From Melastoma dodecandrum (lineage: Eukaryota > Streptophyta > Magnoliopsida > Myrtales > Melastomataceae): a stretch of 64,000 bases of DNA. Where the stretch lies: assembly GCA_029817715.1 (NCBI GenBank), contig JARUPY010000248.1, positions 2,232,001 through 2,296,000 of the forward strand, given 5' to 3'. Shown piece after piece: positions 11,251 through 23,671 of this stretch (the first letter of the stretch is position 1; each line of letters opens with the position of its first letter). The position numbers and the translations under genes are program-made. Under the pieces are notes generated by a model. It was not told the DNA's origin. It was given only the letters and a program-made list of their open reading frames with translations, and made no database searches.

Positions 11251-11976
11251 TTAAACCATAAATCTCGAGTAAAGCTCTAAATATATTTTAGTTTCACTTT
11301 TAACGAATATTTTAATCATACTTTCGGTCAAAATCCTATACTGGCACCCGACCACAATCTAACACCGACCCTTAATCTCCAACCACTATCCTACCCTAAC
11401 TCTCGACTCCCAACCCCAAAAGGTTAACAGCACAATAATGTTCGTTTGGAGTTGTGCATTTATATAAAATGTTGACATACTTATACAGTGTTATTTGCTT
11501 GGATAAAGACCATATGTTTGCTTAGATAATATCTGACAATGTATTTGCATGGGTATGTCCTAAAATTTTAGTAATCCTAAATATGTTTAAAATATTTAAC
11601 TTTGACTCTAATTAGAAATACTATTTTACCGACGAATGAGCGCGTTTTGAAATGAAAAGAGGCGGGTTTTAAATAGGTGGGGGTGGCTTTTGAAAACCCA
11701 CTCCCTAACACTTGCTCATTGCCCAACGCAAAACCTTTGGCCGCTGTATCCTCAACTCATTGAGAAATAAATATATTAAATTTGTCCTTTCCAACACATG
11801 TTTTGGATGGCTTTAAAGACAAATAACAGGAAAAACAACATGCTAAGTAGTAGTTATTATACAAGTTGTTGCTTTACACAAAGAAGCAACCATTGTACAC
11901 ATACATCATCGATTCCCCCTCTTTCTCTCTCTCTCTCTCTTTTATTTTCTTTGGTCATGGTGGTCGTGTAGAGATG
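11251..11976. other. Downstream region of the 4CL gene, no gene seen
   Basis: AT-rich intergenic sequence. A CT microsatellite (about 11920-11940) and T-rich DNA directly follow the 4CL stop codon on the minus strand and probably belong to its 3' UTR. No open frame matches a family. Confidence 0.4.
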
Positions 11977-14374
11977 TTAAGCGGCCAACCTGAGTCTCAG
12001 TTCCTTTCTCAAGATCTTGCCGGAAGGAGCCTTCGGGATCGAATCGGTGAACAAGACCTTGCCGATTCTCTTGTAGAAGACAACCTAGGGAAGAATTGAA
12101 AACCATCCAAACATTCACTAATTCTGTCGTAATAATTTAGTGTGTATGGTTTTCCTAAGACATGTCAAACGTGCTCTTCTTACCTGTTTGGAGATGGATT
12201 GCTTGATTTCGTCCTCGCTGATTTGGGAACCGTTCGACCTCACCACAAAGGCAACGGGTATTTCCCCAGCGATCTCGTCCTTCATCCTGAAACGTTGTCA
12301 CGAGGGTTTTCGTTGGAACAATAACAATCTCGACGAGGAAACTGGGCGACGGATCGATTTTAGCAAACTTACGGTACGACGGCGGCGTCTTGGATTTTGG
12401 GATGAGCGACCAACATGGCCTCGAGCTCGGCGGGGGCGACCTGGAAGCCCTTGTACTTGATGAGCTCCTTGAGCCGGTCGACAATGAAAAGCTCGTCGTC
12501 GTCGTCGATGTAGCCGAGGTCTCCGGTGTGTAACCACCCTTCTTTGTCGATGGTCCTCTCTGTGGCCTCAGGGTCGTTCAGATAACCTAACATTTCACCC
12601 CCAACCACCCAACAATCAATATCAAAGCTCAAAAAAGGTAAAATGGGCAGATGAAAACAAGTCAACTTGATGACCCCCTTTGTGGGTCATCACCATGTGA
12701 TGACTAGATTTGGGAAATGAATCAGTTGGGTTTAGCTTAGTTTACCTTTCATGATCTGCTCTCCCCTGATGCAGATCTCTCCTGGCTTGTTCCTCGGCAA
12801 CGACAACCCGGTCTCCGGGTCTACGATCTTCATCTCCGCGTTCCTCACCACGGTGCCGCACGCCCCGGATTTGACCTTGAACGGATCCTTCGCTAGCCCA
12901 AGGCACATGGTTATCACCGGCCCCGCTTCCGTCATGCCGTAACCCTGCAGACCACATAAAATATTGGCATAATACCACCCACATTGGTCCACCCCCACGT
13001 CAGCTTGGATCAATCAGAGGCAGTCATTTCTTATTGATCTTTGGCTTTAGCATGTAATAGACTTAGTCTCATCCAGCGATGCTAGTTTAACTGGGGCAAG
13101 TTATTTCTTCTTCTCTGTCCCATTCACTCCCCATCGAGATAATTGGGAGGCAAATCATTGAATACATATATATATATATATATATATCCCCACAACTATC
13201 AATCAATTCATTTATCCTGTTTACTACCAAATGATTATGAATCATACTTAGTCTTAATCACGATAATATCATAGATATTAGTAATTGGTTAGTACTGATG
13301 TCGACTAGAGAAGAGAAAAACATTTTGGATAGAGGGATTTTTGTTTGATTTTAAATTAAGGAGGCGTTTCATTACCTGTCCGAGTATGGCATTGGGGAGT
13401 TTAGCTCTGACGTTGTCCTCCAGCTCCTTCGACATCGGAGCCGCCCCCGACATCACCAACCTTATCGACGAGAGGTCGTACCTGTCCACGTCCGAGTTCT
13501 TGGCAAGTACCAGCACGATTGGAGGCACGAAGGGCGCGATTGTCACCTTGTACTTCTGCACGAGCTCCAGCAGTGTTCCGATCTCGAATTTCTGCATGAT
13601 CAGTATGGCTGCACCGACACGGAGCGAGCAAAGCATAACAGAACAGAGAGAATAGATGTGGAACATGGGCAGCACGCAGGCGACGACATCCTCCTTGTGG
13701 AAGTACAGGTTGGGGTTGTCCCCGTCGACCTGCTGTGAAATGCTGGTGACGAGCCCCCTGTGGGTGAGCATCACCCCCTTGGGGAGCCCTGTCGTCCCGG
13801 ATGAGTACGGCAATGCGACAACGTCATCCGGGGCAATCTTCACCGCCGGCATCTCCCCCTCATCGGCGCCCATCAGCTCCGAGAAATGCAGCAGCCCATC
13901 GACATGATCGTCCACCGTCACAACCCTGACCCCGGCCAGATCCTTCAGCTTCTCGACGTATGCAGCCTGGGTGACCACGAGCTTTGTGTGGGAAGCGGCA
14001 GCCTGCTTCACGATCTCCGCGGTGGTGTTGAATGGGTTGGCGGTCGTGCTGATGGCACCCCGGTGCGACGCCCCCAGGAAACTGAAGACAAACTCAGGGG
14101 AATTCTGCACCAAGAGCATGATGACATCCCCCTTCTGGATCCCAAGGCGGTTGAGGCCGGATGCGACTCTGCGGGAGATAAGCTCGACGTCTTCGTAGGA
14201 GTAGACCTTGCCGGTGGAGCCATTGATGATGCAGGGGCGGTTGTGGAACTCAGAGATGTTTTCGAAGCAAAAGGAGTGGAGGGGGAGGTGGTTGGGGATG
14301 TAGATGTCGGGGAGCTTGGAGCGGAAGATGAACTCCTCGGGGTGTTCCGGCCGCGGCTCGCCCACGGGATCCAT
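11977..14374 (-). CDS. 4CL: 4-coumarate-CoA ligase (4CL)
   Basis: Activates 4-coumarate and related hydroxycinnamates to CoA thioesters using ATP; a cytosolic entry step to lignin and flavonoids. Exons 14374-13376, 12944-12746, 12586-12373, 12286-12184 and 12084-11977 join in frame to 540 aa, normal for 4CL, with GT-AG introns. Box I (AMP binding) [11 protein letters not shown] is at residues 191-201, GYGMTEAGP at 334-342, box II GEICIRG at 388-394, the hinge region [20 protein letters not shown] in exon 3, and PSGK with the catalytic Lys about 528 in exon 5. The N terminus ([20 protein letters not shown]) is that of true 4CLs rather than peroxisomal 4CL-like enzymes, and the C terminus RLRLAA is not a PTS1. 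Exon 1 is strongly GC-rich. Upstream lies an AC-like element and a minisatellite. Confidence 0.95.
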
Positions 14375-14735
14375 CTCTGGTGTTATTTGGCGGAGAAAGA
14401 AGGAAGGTTAGAGCTAGGTGATCTTCGTCGTTTGCTCTGTTGCCTTCCTGAGGAATTCGGTGGGGTGTTGGTTAGATTATAATGGAGAGGGTCGACCAGA
14501 GTTGGTGGTGGATGATTTTCTTTTCCTTTTTGGGGGATTGAGGCTCCGTCTCCGTAAGGACATTTCCGTAATTTCACCCACCGTCAACGCAGTCAAATCT
14601 GGATCCCCTGTGTGTCCGCCTCACCGTAATTGGTCTTGGTCTGAACGTTTGGACAGGTGTCGGGAGACGGTTTGCGGGAGCAGAGGATTGAGGTGGTCGG
14701 GATACGAGGAAACGTAATGTTGGAGCGTTCTCGGG

Positions 14736-14742
14736 GGTTGGT
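14736..14742 (-). promoter_or_regulatory. AC-II-like element (ACCAACC) upstream of 4CL
   Basis: The minus strand reads ACCAACC, about 360 bases before the 4CL ATG. AC elements (ACC[TA]ACC) bind R2R3-MYB factors and drive phenylpropanoid genes, including 4CL, in vascular tissue. The 7-mer is short and could occur by chance. Its place in a 4CL promoter makes it worth noting. Confidence 0.4.
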
Positions 14743-14898
14743 GAGGGGCATTTCTTGGTGTGGAGGAAACTTTTCTGACTGGATTGCTTTTTTAATTTAC
14801 TACATTTGGAATGATACATAGTTTGCATCGAGTCATACTTTCCATTTTCGGAAGAAGATTACGTGCCTTTTTAAGAGTCGTCCTATCACATTAATGTG

Positions 14899-15112
14899 AG
14901 GAGCGTAACCCCATGTAATGTGCATGTTAAGTACATGTGTCGTCGGATAAGTCAGTATAATGTATATGTTACGTGCGTGTGTCGTCGGATAAGCCAGTAT
15001 AATGTATATGTTACGTACGTGTCTCGTCAGATAAATCATTGTAATATATACGTTACGAACGTGTATCGTTGGATAAGTCAATATAATATATACGTTACTT
15101 ACGTATATCGAT
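14899..15112. repeat. 42-bp minisatellite, about five copies
   Basis: The phrase cgtcggataagtcagtataa starts at 14941 and recurs, diverging, at 14983, 15025 and 15067 (period 42). A degenerate unit precedes it from about 14899. Because 42 is a multiple of three, both strands stay open as 14-residue repeats, which explains the antisense frames here. There is no reason to think these are expressed. It sits 520-740 bp upstream of the 4CL start codon. Confidence 0.8.
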
Positions 15113-16540
15113 GTAAGGTGAGAAATGTAGAACTCCCTTCCCAGGTCCACCAGACACATCCAAACCCACCAAATATTTTGGAAATTCCACGTTGTTCGCT
15201 CATTTGCTTACGCAATTTCCCGACGTATCAAGTTACTTCTCTTCCCTGCGTGTCCGTCCCCGATATTATTCCCTTTCATTGTTCCTTTTCGACGTGGAGC
15301 GGCTAAAAATCGGCTTTATTCTTTTCGAATTTTTTTCAATTTTGATCGGCCATAAAAATGTATAAGATTGATCGAAATAAGATTTCATAGTTTAATTTTG
15401 TAGCATTTTGGTAGACCATCGCAGCAACGACTGCCAATCGAAAGTGCAGTTGTTCAGTTTTTATCACTTTTGTTTTTTTACATCGATGGATTGTAAATAA
15501 TTAAGCGGTCGTCCAATAATAGATGTGTGATTTTCCTAATTTGTGCACTTTAGTCGAGCAATCAATAAGTACAAATAATGGAAACATTCGACCTTACCTT
15601 CTTGCTTCTATTCGTCTGTGACATCGCATCCCTCCATCACATAATAAGACCTTATATGGCCACCAGCAAGAAATCTCGCCACGTCTCTCGTTTCCTCACC
15701 CTAAGGTAGGTCGTCATATAACATTTTTTCGACGTCGGAGGGTTAGACATTCCGGCGATATCGGAAAGCACGCTTGTGACCTCAGAGATCCACGTACTCG
15801 CCGAGAATCCCGACTATTCTCAAGCTAGATAAACCCTCCATCTAAGCGTCCTTTTCGCGACTTTGGAGACCTAGTTTGCGGGGCACTGGTCGTCGTTATT
15901 GTATCTTTGTTTTTAAGATGATGGATTTATGGAGTTTGAATTGACATATTAACTCGAAAAATAAAAAGCGTGATCCTGGTAGTCAATGATCAAATGCATC
16001 ACCAAGTTCCAGGTAAGTAGGGTAACTGAACAGACGTACACAACATACAAACGTACACAACATACGAATAGGCCTCGCAACGATGCTCGGTTGATGGCAG
16101 ATAGTCGGTGGTATAGGTTGAATGAATGGAGTCGTGTTGTGTAAGAATTTAGGAATCATCCGATAAATGTGGTCGTGATGTTTCACTTCAGGGTTTTGAC
16201 CAATCGAAGAACTTGAACATAATTCAGATGTTGGACGCGTTGAATGTAGTTGGGATGATTCATTTCGGGTCAACTGAGCAATGTGTATATGAGACGGAAG
16301 TGAGGTAATTTTATTGTCATTTGCACGATGTTTCCAACAAAGGAGGTTGTCTTCGAACTAGGATATACTTAAACGACAATACTTAAAGTTTGACAGGTCA
16401 GCTTTTAGAAAAAGCTCTTCAGGGGAATTGATGTAAATGAGATTGAGGTTTATGAAGAGACTACCGGATATTCGAGAAGAACATTATTCTGAGGTCTATT
16501 CCTATGGATGTGAACATGCATATCATACATAATACTATGA
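15113..16540. other. Intergenic, nothing firmly recognised
   Basis: Moderately AT-rich DNA with scattered short frames on both strands. The part after 15980 may belong to the same retroelement as the transposon-protein fragment that follows, but the frames are too broken to show it. Confidence 0.35.
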
Positions 16541-16805
16541 CATACAACATTTTACTTGGTAGTGGTCATCGCAATGAGATTAGAAGGATCAACTGAGATT
16601 GTTGTATGACATTAAAAGAAAGACTTGTCCACACATCAGTGATAGGGTGCTAAGTTACATGTTTTCACCTAACTACAATAGTAGGAAGAGCTTGTCATAT
16701 GGGATATTGTTGACTCGTTTATTCAACTATTTTCATATCGACCTAAGTAATTCAGAGTGGGCTCCACTGAGACATCCTATGAATAGGTATACAACGAGGT
16801 CGTGA
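16541..16805 (+). pseudogene. Fragment resembling the 'putative plant transposon protein' domain
   Basis: The frame 16599-16805 carries the pattern 'SYGILLTRLFNYFHIDLS', close in style to the LPYGMLLTRIFxxFGVDL signature of the plant transposon protein family (Transposase_32-type, found in gag regions of plant retroelements). The phrase 'GHRNEIRRIN' just upstream also fits, but a stop separates it. The fragment is broken and has no start context. Confidence 0.45.
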
Positions 16806-18279
16806 TGGTAGTTGGAAGTACGAAGTGCTTGGATATGTCGTGGATGCACCTGACAACGCAGTTTCTAAAGCGAATGATGAAGTTGAAAAGGATGACTTGT
16901 ATATATAAGCTTTCCAGTGCATTGATGATTTGTTGGTACAAGTTGAACATTTGTGATTTCAAATGAATGGTCAGGCTGATCAAGTGTGTGAAGATAATCG
17001 AGCACGTTGTCAAGATTTGAACTTATTCAGGTAGTCCGTGACAATCTTAAACAACTTCCTTAAAAAGCATACTCGAAGAGTTGAGGAAGTCGGGCAGGCA
17101 GGGATAATACAATTGTTGTTTATGGTTATTGTTGAACTATTTTTGTTAGCTGCATGTTTTAAGTTTCTTTTCGTTGGTTTGTTTGGTTGTCGGTTGAAGT
17201 GAATAGAAAACATATTAAAATGACAAACATATAAAAACATATTACAGGTACTAACTACATGACAGGCTTATATGTGAATGGAATACAAGTAGCGCTTAAG
17301 GCAAGATAAGATAATCAACTGTATGAATGAATAACCACAATGGGAAAAGAAGATTGATAAATACAATTTCTACTTCAAATAGGATATAATATTTAAAACT
17401 CCTTTAAGCATATTACTTACCACGACAAGCACATTGAAATCGTCTGCTGTTTTCTCCCATATTTTTGTACCATCAGCGCCTGTCTGTGCCATAGAAACGA
17501 AGCTGCTCGACCCTCGAATCGGCGGCGTACACGGGAAGTCAGTGAATGATAGTCCTCAGCAAACTTGATCGCTTTGATGATAGTGCTAGCCCACAAAAAG
17601 GAACTACTTATTAATTGCGACAAGTAGATCGACCAACCAAGAAAAAAAAAAGAGAGAAAGGGGAAAGGATAATCATCATCGGATCTCCCAATAATAACAA
17701 CAGGAAGCGCAAAGGTTAAAATAAAATGGTTGGTTGGGCCCTGAGATTCCATTATGCCCCGGTTTATTCTTTCTGGTTAGAGAGCGGTGTCCTTTTAATG
17801 GGCCCCGATGTTGGGCCTAACGAAACGAGTGCCTCATCAGGCCAATATGGGCCAAAAATCATGACAACCAAGCCATATTATTATTATTATTATTAGGCCC
17901 ATCTTATGTGCAACTTTCATACGAGTAATGTTGGTCACTAACTTTTTAGCACAAAGACGGTCTCCCCGCCCCAAACAGATCATTCCGCCAAGGTTTTGGT
18001 CTTTCTCGGAACGATCCCCCCCAAACCAAAAAAAAAGAAAGAAAAGTCGATACCGAGTTAAATCAAACGTCGATACACACCCCCTCATGTCATGACGTGT
18101 AGTGTTGTAATTATTAAAAAAAATTAAGGGGGGGGGAGCCAAACAAGAGTTTTACGTCACCCCTATCCGTGACTTGTAGCCAATCCCAATAATTCAAACA
18201 ACAACAATCAAATTCATCAAACGCGTTCAGCAAAGCTCTCTCCCCCCCCCAACACGCCTCTCTCCCTCCCACCCTCTCC
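16806..18279. other. Intergenic, no gene recognised
   Basis: Mixed sequence with a (TTA)n microsatellite at about 17876-17895. The antisense frames at 17417-17752 and 17837-18142 match no family and lie on low-complexity DNA. The last 300 bases, CT-rich, are probably the promoter and 5' UTR of the DUF761 gene. Confidence 0.4.
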
Positions 18280-18290
18280 TTTTTTATAGA
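18280..18290 (+). promoter_or_regulatory. TATA box of the DUF761 gene
   Basis: TTTTTATAGAG lies in a pyrimidine-rich tract 56-66 bases before the ATG at 18346. Spacing is short but acceptable for a plant gene with a brief 5' UTR. Confidence 0.4.
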
Positions 18291-18345
18291 GAGCTTCCTT
18301 CCTTCGCCCCCTTCCCATTCATTTAACCCAACCGTTGCTTTCCAC

Positions 18346-18753
18346 ATGGAGAAATTGTCGGTGATCGGTCGCCTGAAGAGGGCAGTGAAGAAGGTGAGGC
18401 TTCTGATCGACTTCAGCGTCGCCCGATGGCGCATCGCCTCCCTCATCAGGGGACAGGGGGCGGCTTCGAGCAGGCGAAGGAGGCCACTCAGCTTCAACGA
18501 CAGGCCAGGCCTCATGTACTACACCGCCGGGGAAGAGAGCGAGAGCGAGCAGGACCCGGGGTCCGCAAGGTGGTCGACAGGAGGAGGGGGGATACAGAGG
18601 ACGCTGAGCTACCCGTCGGAGGAGGACGTGGACAGGAGGGCGGAGGCGTTCATCTCGAACTTCTACAGGCAGCTGAGGATGGAGAGGCAGGTGTCATTGG
18701 AGCTCAGGTATTGCAGAGGCGGCAGCAGCTTCGATTCCTCAACTTGTCCCTGA
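18346..18753 (+). CDS. DUF761 (cotton-fibre-expressed type) protein
   Basis: Intronless gene of 135 aa. The C-terminal half contains the DUF761 signature SYPSEEDVDRRAEAFISNFY followed by RQLRMERQVSLELRY. The N terminus is basic and amphipathic (MEKLSVIGRLKRAVKKVRLL), as in many small members, and the middle (about residues 40-85) is low-complexity and acidic. The family is plant-specific; biochemical function is unknown, and some members affect growth or stress responses when misexpressed. The start is the first ATG after a TATA box and gives the conserved basic N terminus. High GC. Overlapping frames on both strands are shadows. Confidence 0.85.
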   Translation: MEKLSVIGRLKRAVKKVRLLIDFSVARWRIASLIRGQGAASSRRRRPLSFNDRPGLMYYTAGEESESEQDPGSARWSTGGGGIQRTLSYPSEEDVDRRAEAFISNFYRQLRMERQVSLELRYCRGGSSFDSSTCP

Positions 18754-19386
18754 ACCATAATCCTCCATTGCTCTCCCTGTCGGGACACACAACTCCCGAC
18801 ATGTTGTTGTTGTTGTAAGTAATACAAGAAGACATTTCTTTCGAATGCGGATTGAAGAAAAGAGTAGGTGAGAGAGTTTGCATTTTTTTGTTGATCCAAA
18901 ACTCTTCATCTTTTTATTCTTCTTTGTTATTTTTTTGGTCAAATATTGAAAATCCCTGGTTTTGGTTTTGGTGGAAAAGATTGACCCGTCTACCCCTTAC
19001 AAATTCCAATCCCCCAAAAGGTTTACTTTGGAAATATCCCCCACATGAAAAGAGATTGTTCTCCTGTTTTTTTTCTTTTTTTTATTAAATCTCTTTAAAT
19101 AAATCCACTGGACAAGCACAAGCCAATCATAAAACCTTATAAATTAGGTCAACATCAAACCGGCCCAACCCGCTCGGATCCGATCCAATCCGATCCGATC
19201 CGATCACTCTCGACCCGACTAAACCCAAAACTCCCTTCTGCCCTCTCCCTCCCTCCCCCTTTATTTTTGGTATGGTTTTTTCTTCTCCTTCGATTCCGTC
19301 CGATCCGATGACGGTCGACAGCGACTGAGCTTAACCATCTCCTGCCGCCGCCCCCCGCCCTATACTCCGTCGGATCCGCCCACACG
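18754..19386. other. Intergenic: DUF761 3' region and YIP4 promoter/5' UTR
   Basis: T-rich sequence follows the DUF761 stop. From 19140 the DNA turns GC-rich and holds a (GATCC)n-type repeat at 19175-19206 (ggatccgatccaatccgatc and on), then C/T-rich sequence typical of a plant 5' UTR up to the ATG at 19387. No separate gene. Confidence 0.45.
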
Positions 19387-22300
19387 ATGTCGCACCAGGA
19401 GAACTACGGGGACACGATCCCCCTCCGCTCCACCCACCTCCACTCCTCTTCTTCCCAGTCCGACATCGACGAGATCGAGAACCTCATCCACTCCTCCCTC
19501 TCCTCCTCCTCCCCCGTCGTCCCTTCTCCCGTTCCCCCCGCCTCCTCCGCCCGTACCCCCAGCCCTCCCCGTGCTCAGATCCCCGTCTCCTCTTCCCTCC
19601 CTCCCCTTCCCCCTACCTCCCACAAGCCCCTCCCCATCCCCGTCGTCCCCTCCGTCCACATCCCCGCTGCCCCTCCTGTCCCCTCCTCCTCCAACCCGAG
19701 GTCTGGGATCGAGGGTTTTGGCCCCCCGCCGAACACACTCACTGAGCCCGTTTGGGACACCGTCAAGCGAGATCTGTCCCGGATCGTTAGCAATTTGAAG
19801 CTCGTCGTGTTCCCCAATCCTTATCGGGAGGATCCTGGGAAGGCCCTCAGGGATTGGGATCTCTGGGGTCCCTTCTTCTTCATCGTGTTCCTCGGGCTGG
19901 TTCTCTCTTGGTCCGCCTCCGTTAAGAAGGTGATTCGCTTTATGCTTCAAATTCAGGTTGTTTTGGACGTGGATCTCTGTTCTATGTTATCCTATTGGGA
20001 TGGCTTAATTCAGGTTGTGATGTTCGTTGATTTGTTGAGGTGAATGTAGATTCATTCCTATTGGGAAGGAATCTCTGTTAACTTGCGGTGCTTTCAGGTG
20101 TTGCAATTTTTTCTAGGGGGTGCGACGTGTACAAATTGCTGTTTTCCATGTGTCATACAGAAATTGCAATATGCTAGAGTTGAAAATTTAAGGGTGATCG
20201 CCCGGATTTTGATTATGCTTGATGCTCAATCTAAGACCAAAGTATTCCATTTGCTTTTCTTAGTTTAGTGTTGGTGTAGCCTCAGAATGGTCCGTACGTT
20301 GAATGTAGTATTTTTTTTATCAATCCTAGTGGTGAGAAATGTAGAGAGGGCTATCCACTGAGAAAGTCGTCATTTGCTCCAGTTTCTTTTATTACGTCAT
20401 TTTCTTTTATCTACTTTCTTCCTTAAACTAGGATAATGCTCTCTAATCTGCTGAGTGTGCATGATAATTCCTTCAACTTAAAGGTACACTGAGTGAATCA
20501 TGGTATTAATATTTCGTTTTGGTGCAAATTAGACTCATGGTGCTCTTGTTGGGGGATTGCTTTTTCTGTTGGAGTCGGCCGTAGTCTTAATGTGGGAGTC
20601 ATTCCGTTATTGATTGGTCTCATTTCGTAGTCATGCTACATTTCGTGGGTGAGGATGAATATAGTAAAGGGCTACATGCTTATTACTTTATGCCAATGAA
20701 AAGACTATCACACGGTCGTATCTGTTATAGAATTCAGTAGTATCGGTGACCAGCCCGCTGTACAAAGGGAGCATCGGTGCTTATGTTCTTTACCTTTTCC
20801 TTCCACTAAAAATGGTTTTGTTCATGTGTCAGACTGTAGAACATGTTGTGCCAGTCCCTCTGTATTTGTCGATTTAAGTCTGCATAGATATAGGAGAACA
20901 TGGCTAGTTAAAAGTTACTTTGGCGTAGGTGCATTAGCTTTCAAAACGCGAACATTGTCCGAAGTCATCAATATTCAATAGGAAACTTTTGTTCTGATTG
21001 CTTATATATAGTTTTAAGTTTAGATTGTCGTCGGTGCATTGTGGGAGAGGTTAGTTAGCTCAAATGTATCTGTATGTAATCTTTATCGACATTGTTGCGT
21101 GAAATTCTGAGGAAATATTTGCAGGGCATGTAATTTACAAACTGGATGTTATATTATAAAATGTTATGAGCGAGAGTGGACTGCTTAAACTCTCTTTCCA
21201 GCCATCTAAACTTCTCTATTAATCTGCGACAGATATAGTGCCTTGATGATGTCTCTGCTTTACAGCTGGTTTTGGTGATGTGCTCCGAAAGCAACATCCT
21301 GTTCTTTATAATAATATGCTGTATTAGTGTAGTAACATTTGAACAAGATATTTAGGTCTTCTGATACAATTCCAATGAATGTTGTGGATATTATCTGCTT
21401 TAAGCTGGATTTAACACTTTTTGGTATGACCTGAGTACCTCCTCTTTGTGTTCTTTGCATTGATACTCCTAGACCTAGTATTTGGAGTAAATGACACCCG
21501 ACAATTTTCCCTTAGGTGTTCCAGAATTCCCTTATTTAGACCGATTGGAGCACTTTTACCTCTCAGGAACACCAATTATTCCATTGCCTTTTGTTTCCCT
21601 GGCATTGGTTCCTGATTTGTTTCATAATGGGGCTAGAATCTCATTTCTCTTGTAAGAACTGTTCAGTTTGTTGGAAGGTGAAGCTTCATATATATATACT
21701 GTTTAATGCTCTTACCATCATGGAAGCTTTAGCTAAAGCATACAACAGCAATTACAGTTATTTGTGTTAGGGATTTTGGAAAGCCAATGCCTCTGTAGTA
21801 CAACTAAAAATAGATGCTGAATTTTTAATCTATTTTGGGAGGTACAACAGTTTGATAGCTTAGTGTCTTTATTTAATATAATGATTTATTATAGTATTTA
21901 CACTGCAGACCCTATTATCATGCGGTGTGAGATATGAATTATTTTAAGCACTATGCTTGTCTATGGGTCTTTAACTCAAGAGATAGTGGCTCTTTGTCAG
22001 TTTCCACCTTGGCCATTATTCAATTTGCAAGTTGCAATCGCATGCTTAGTGTTATGGATGGGGATTAATTCCTACCGACTACTATTTCCATCAGATGAAC
22101 CTGGCAGGAGAAAAACAGGCCAACTTTGTTTATTGCGTTGTAGTGGAAACCCTTGCTTGCATTATATATGGTTGGACATTGACGCCTGTTGGTATACGAA
22201 AACCTCTATATATGTATATCAAATGATGGTGCTTCCATGCAATACCCATTCGATAAAATTCAGGGGTTGTGTTCCTGAAAATAAGAGTATATGTTATATA

Positions 22301-23395
22301 CAGAACTTAATTGCGCGTATGGGAAGGGAAGTTGTCAAGGATATAAGTTGTTGCCCCTGGTGCATTTAGTATATGCTTATTGCATTCTGACAAATAATGC
22401 AATATTGTTAGAAATTTTATTTTCTGTCCTGGTCATTTCTCTTATGTTCCTTATTCAATAAGCCCCGTACTTTCATTGTCGACAAGCTATTGTAATTTTT
22501 CCTGATAATCTTATTTGATTCATCCATAGGACAACTGTCCCACCTCCTGTTAACAGCACTTTCTCTCTGTTTCCATTTGACGTTATGGTAAGAGGAGGTG
22601 TTGACTGATGCATTTTTGTCTTGCAGTCAGAGGTTTTTGCCGTGGCATTTGCAGTACTTGCTGCTGGAGCAGTAATTTTGACGCTGAATGTGTTGCTACT
22701 GGTATCTATTCTTAGCACCTTTCAGCTAGCTATTATTGGCCTCTCCTGTGCCACTGTTTCGTAGCAGAAATATTTTGGCTTTTAGAGGGCGGAGGCCCAT
22801 GGAACATTGTCTGGAAATACAGGGATGTGGTTGTCATTTTTCGTAATTCTACTTTTGGATCAAGTAAATATCGTTTCACCTGAAGTGTTCCTGTTGAGTT
22901 CCTTTTCCCTCTCTGTCACTCCTTTTAAAACTGTATCCAAAACAAGCAGGGAGGGCATTTTAGATAGGGATAGATTTGCTGTGCATGAATATTTTCTGAG
23001 TTTGCTGCGGTTGGCGGTCTTCTGTAGTTGCATTGGTGTGATTGTGAATCGACGAAGCAAGATGTGGGTTATTATTTGCTCATAGTTCGAATTGATGGGG
23101 CTGGTAATAACCGTCTGGAGTGGCGACGTTTCAGGGAGGGCACATCATATTCTTCCAGAGCTTGAGCCTTCTGGGATACTGTCTCTTCCCCCTGGACATC
23201 GGGGCATTAATCTGCCTGATGAAGGACAACGTGATCCTGAAGATCATAGTGGTGAGCGTGACCTTGGCGTGGAGCTCGTGGGCTGCGTACCCGTTCATGA
23301 GCATGGCAGTGAACCCGAGGAGGAAGGCACTGGCCCTTTACCCGGTCTTCCTCATGTATGTATCCGTGGGCTTCCTGATCATAGCCATCGATTAA
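19387..23395 (+). CDS. YIP4: YIP4/YIPF6-type Yip1-family membrane protein
   Basis: Five-pass Golgi/trans-Golgi membrane protein of the Yip1 family; Arabidopsis YIP4a/b act with ECHIDNA in secretion of pectin and auxin-carrier traffic. Exons 19387-19929, 22627-22701 and 23135-23395 join in phase 0 to 292 aa. The N-terminal about 120 residues are cytosolic, Pro/Ser-rich and poorly conserved; then [40 protein letters not shown], and membrane segments through [13 protein letters not shown] (exon 1), [20 protein letters not shown] (exon 2) and the [20 protein letters not shown] region to the end (exon 3), finishing GFLIIAID, all matching the plant family. Intron 1 is 2.7 kb; its open frames are not conserved. 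The long antisense frame over exon 1 is a shadow of low-complexity Pro/Ser codons. Confidence 0.93.
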
Positions 23396-23504
23396 GGGAA
23401 GGGGAACAAAATGTTTATAACTTGGGGGCTCACAGACTTGTATTGGGGGGGTTTAATGTGGAAGAAGAAACTGTTATTCTTCACGCTACGCCGACAATAC
23501 CTCG

Positions 23505-23531
23505 AGGGAGGGAGGGAGGGAGGGAGGGGAG
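23505..23531 (+). repeat. (GGGA)n tract, potential G-quadruplex
   Basis: Six or more GGGAGGGA units run directly after the YIP4 stop codon (about 110-135 bases downstream). They are likely part of the 3' UTR or immediate flank. Repeated GGG tracts with one-base loops satisfy the usual G-quadruplex pattern. Confidence 0.6.
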
Positions 23532-23671
23532 GGGGATGTCGTATGATATATTCTCGCGGGTGTGTAAAGAAAAGAAAAATTCTTTTTTTTTTTTTACTGG
23601 TTTGATTGATTGTATTATAGGTGGAAAAAGCGTGGAGGGTGGGTGGGGGGTTTTATTTAGTGTTTCGGGGA

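Noticed and set aside
13886..14482. 198-codon plus-strand frame over 4CL exon 1
   Set aside because: Antisense shadow of the ligase; no family resemblance.
14899..15112. Regularly spaced repeats considered as CRISPR-like
   Set aside because: Units are contiguous with no unique spacers and the DNA is plant nuclear. It is a minisatellite.
19360..19950. Antisense open frame of 196 codons over YIP4 exon 1
   Set aside because: Gly/Asp-rich shadow of Pro/Ser/Val codons in a GC-rich exon. The plus-strand frame has clear family homology and exact splice junctions.
21953..22369. 138-codon open frame in YIP4 intron 1, with a hydrophobic stretch
   Set aside because: Exons 1 and 2 join perfectly without it and plant YIP4 proteins have no such insert.
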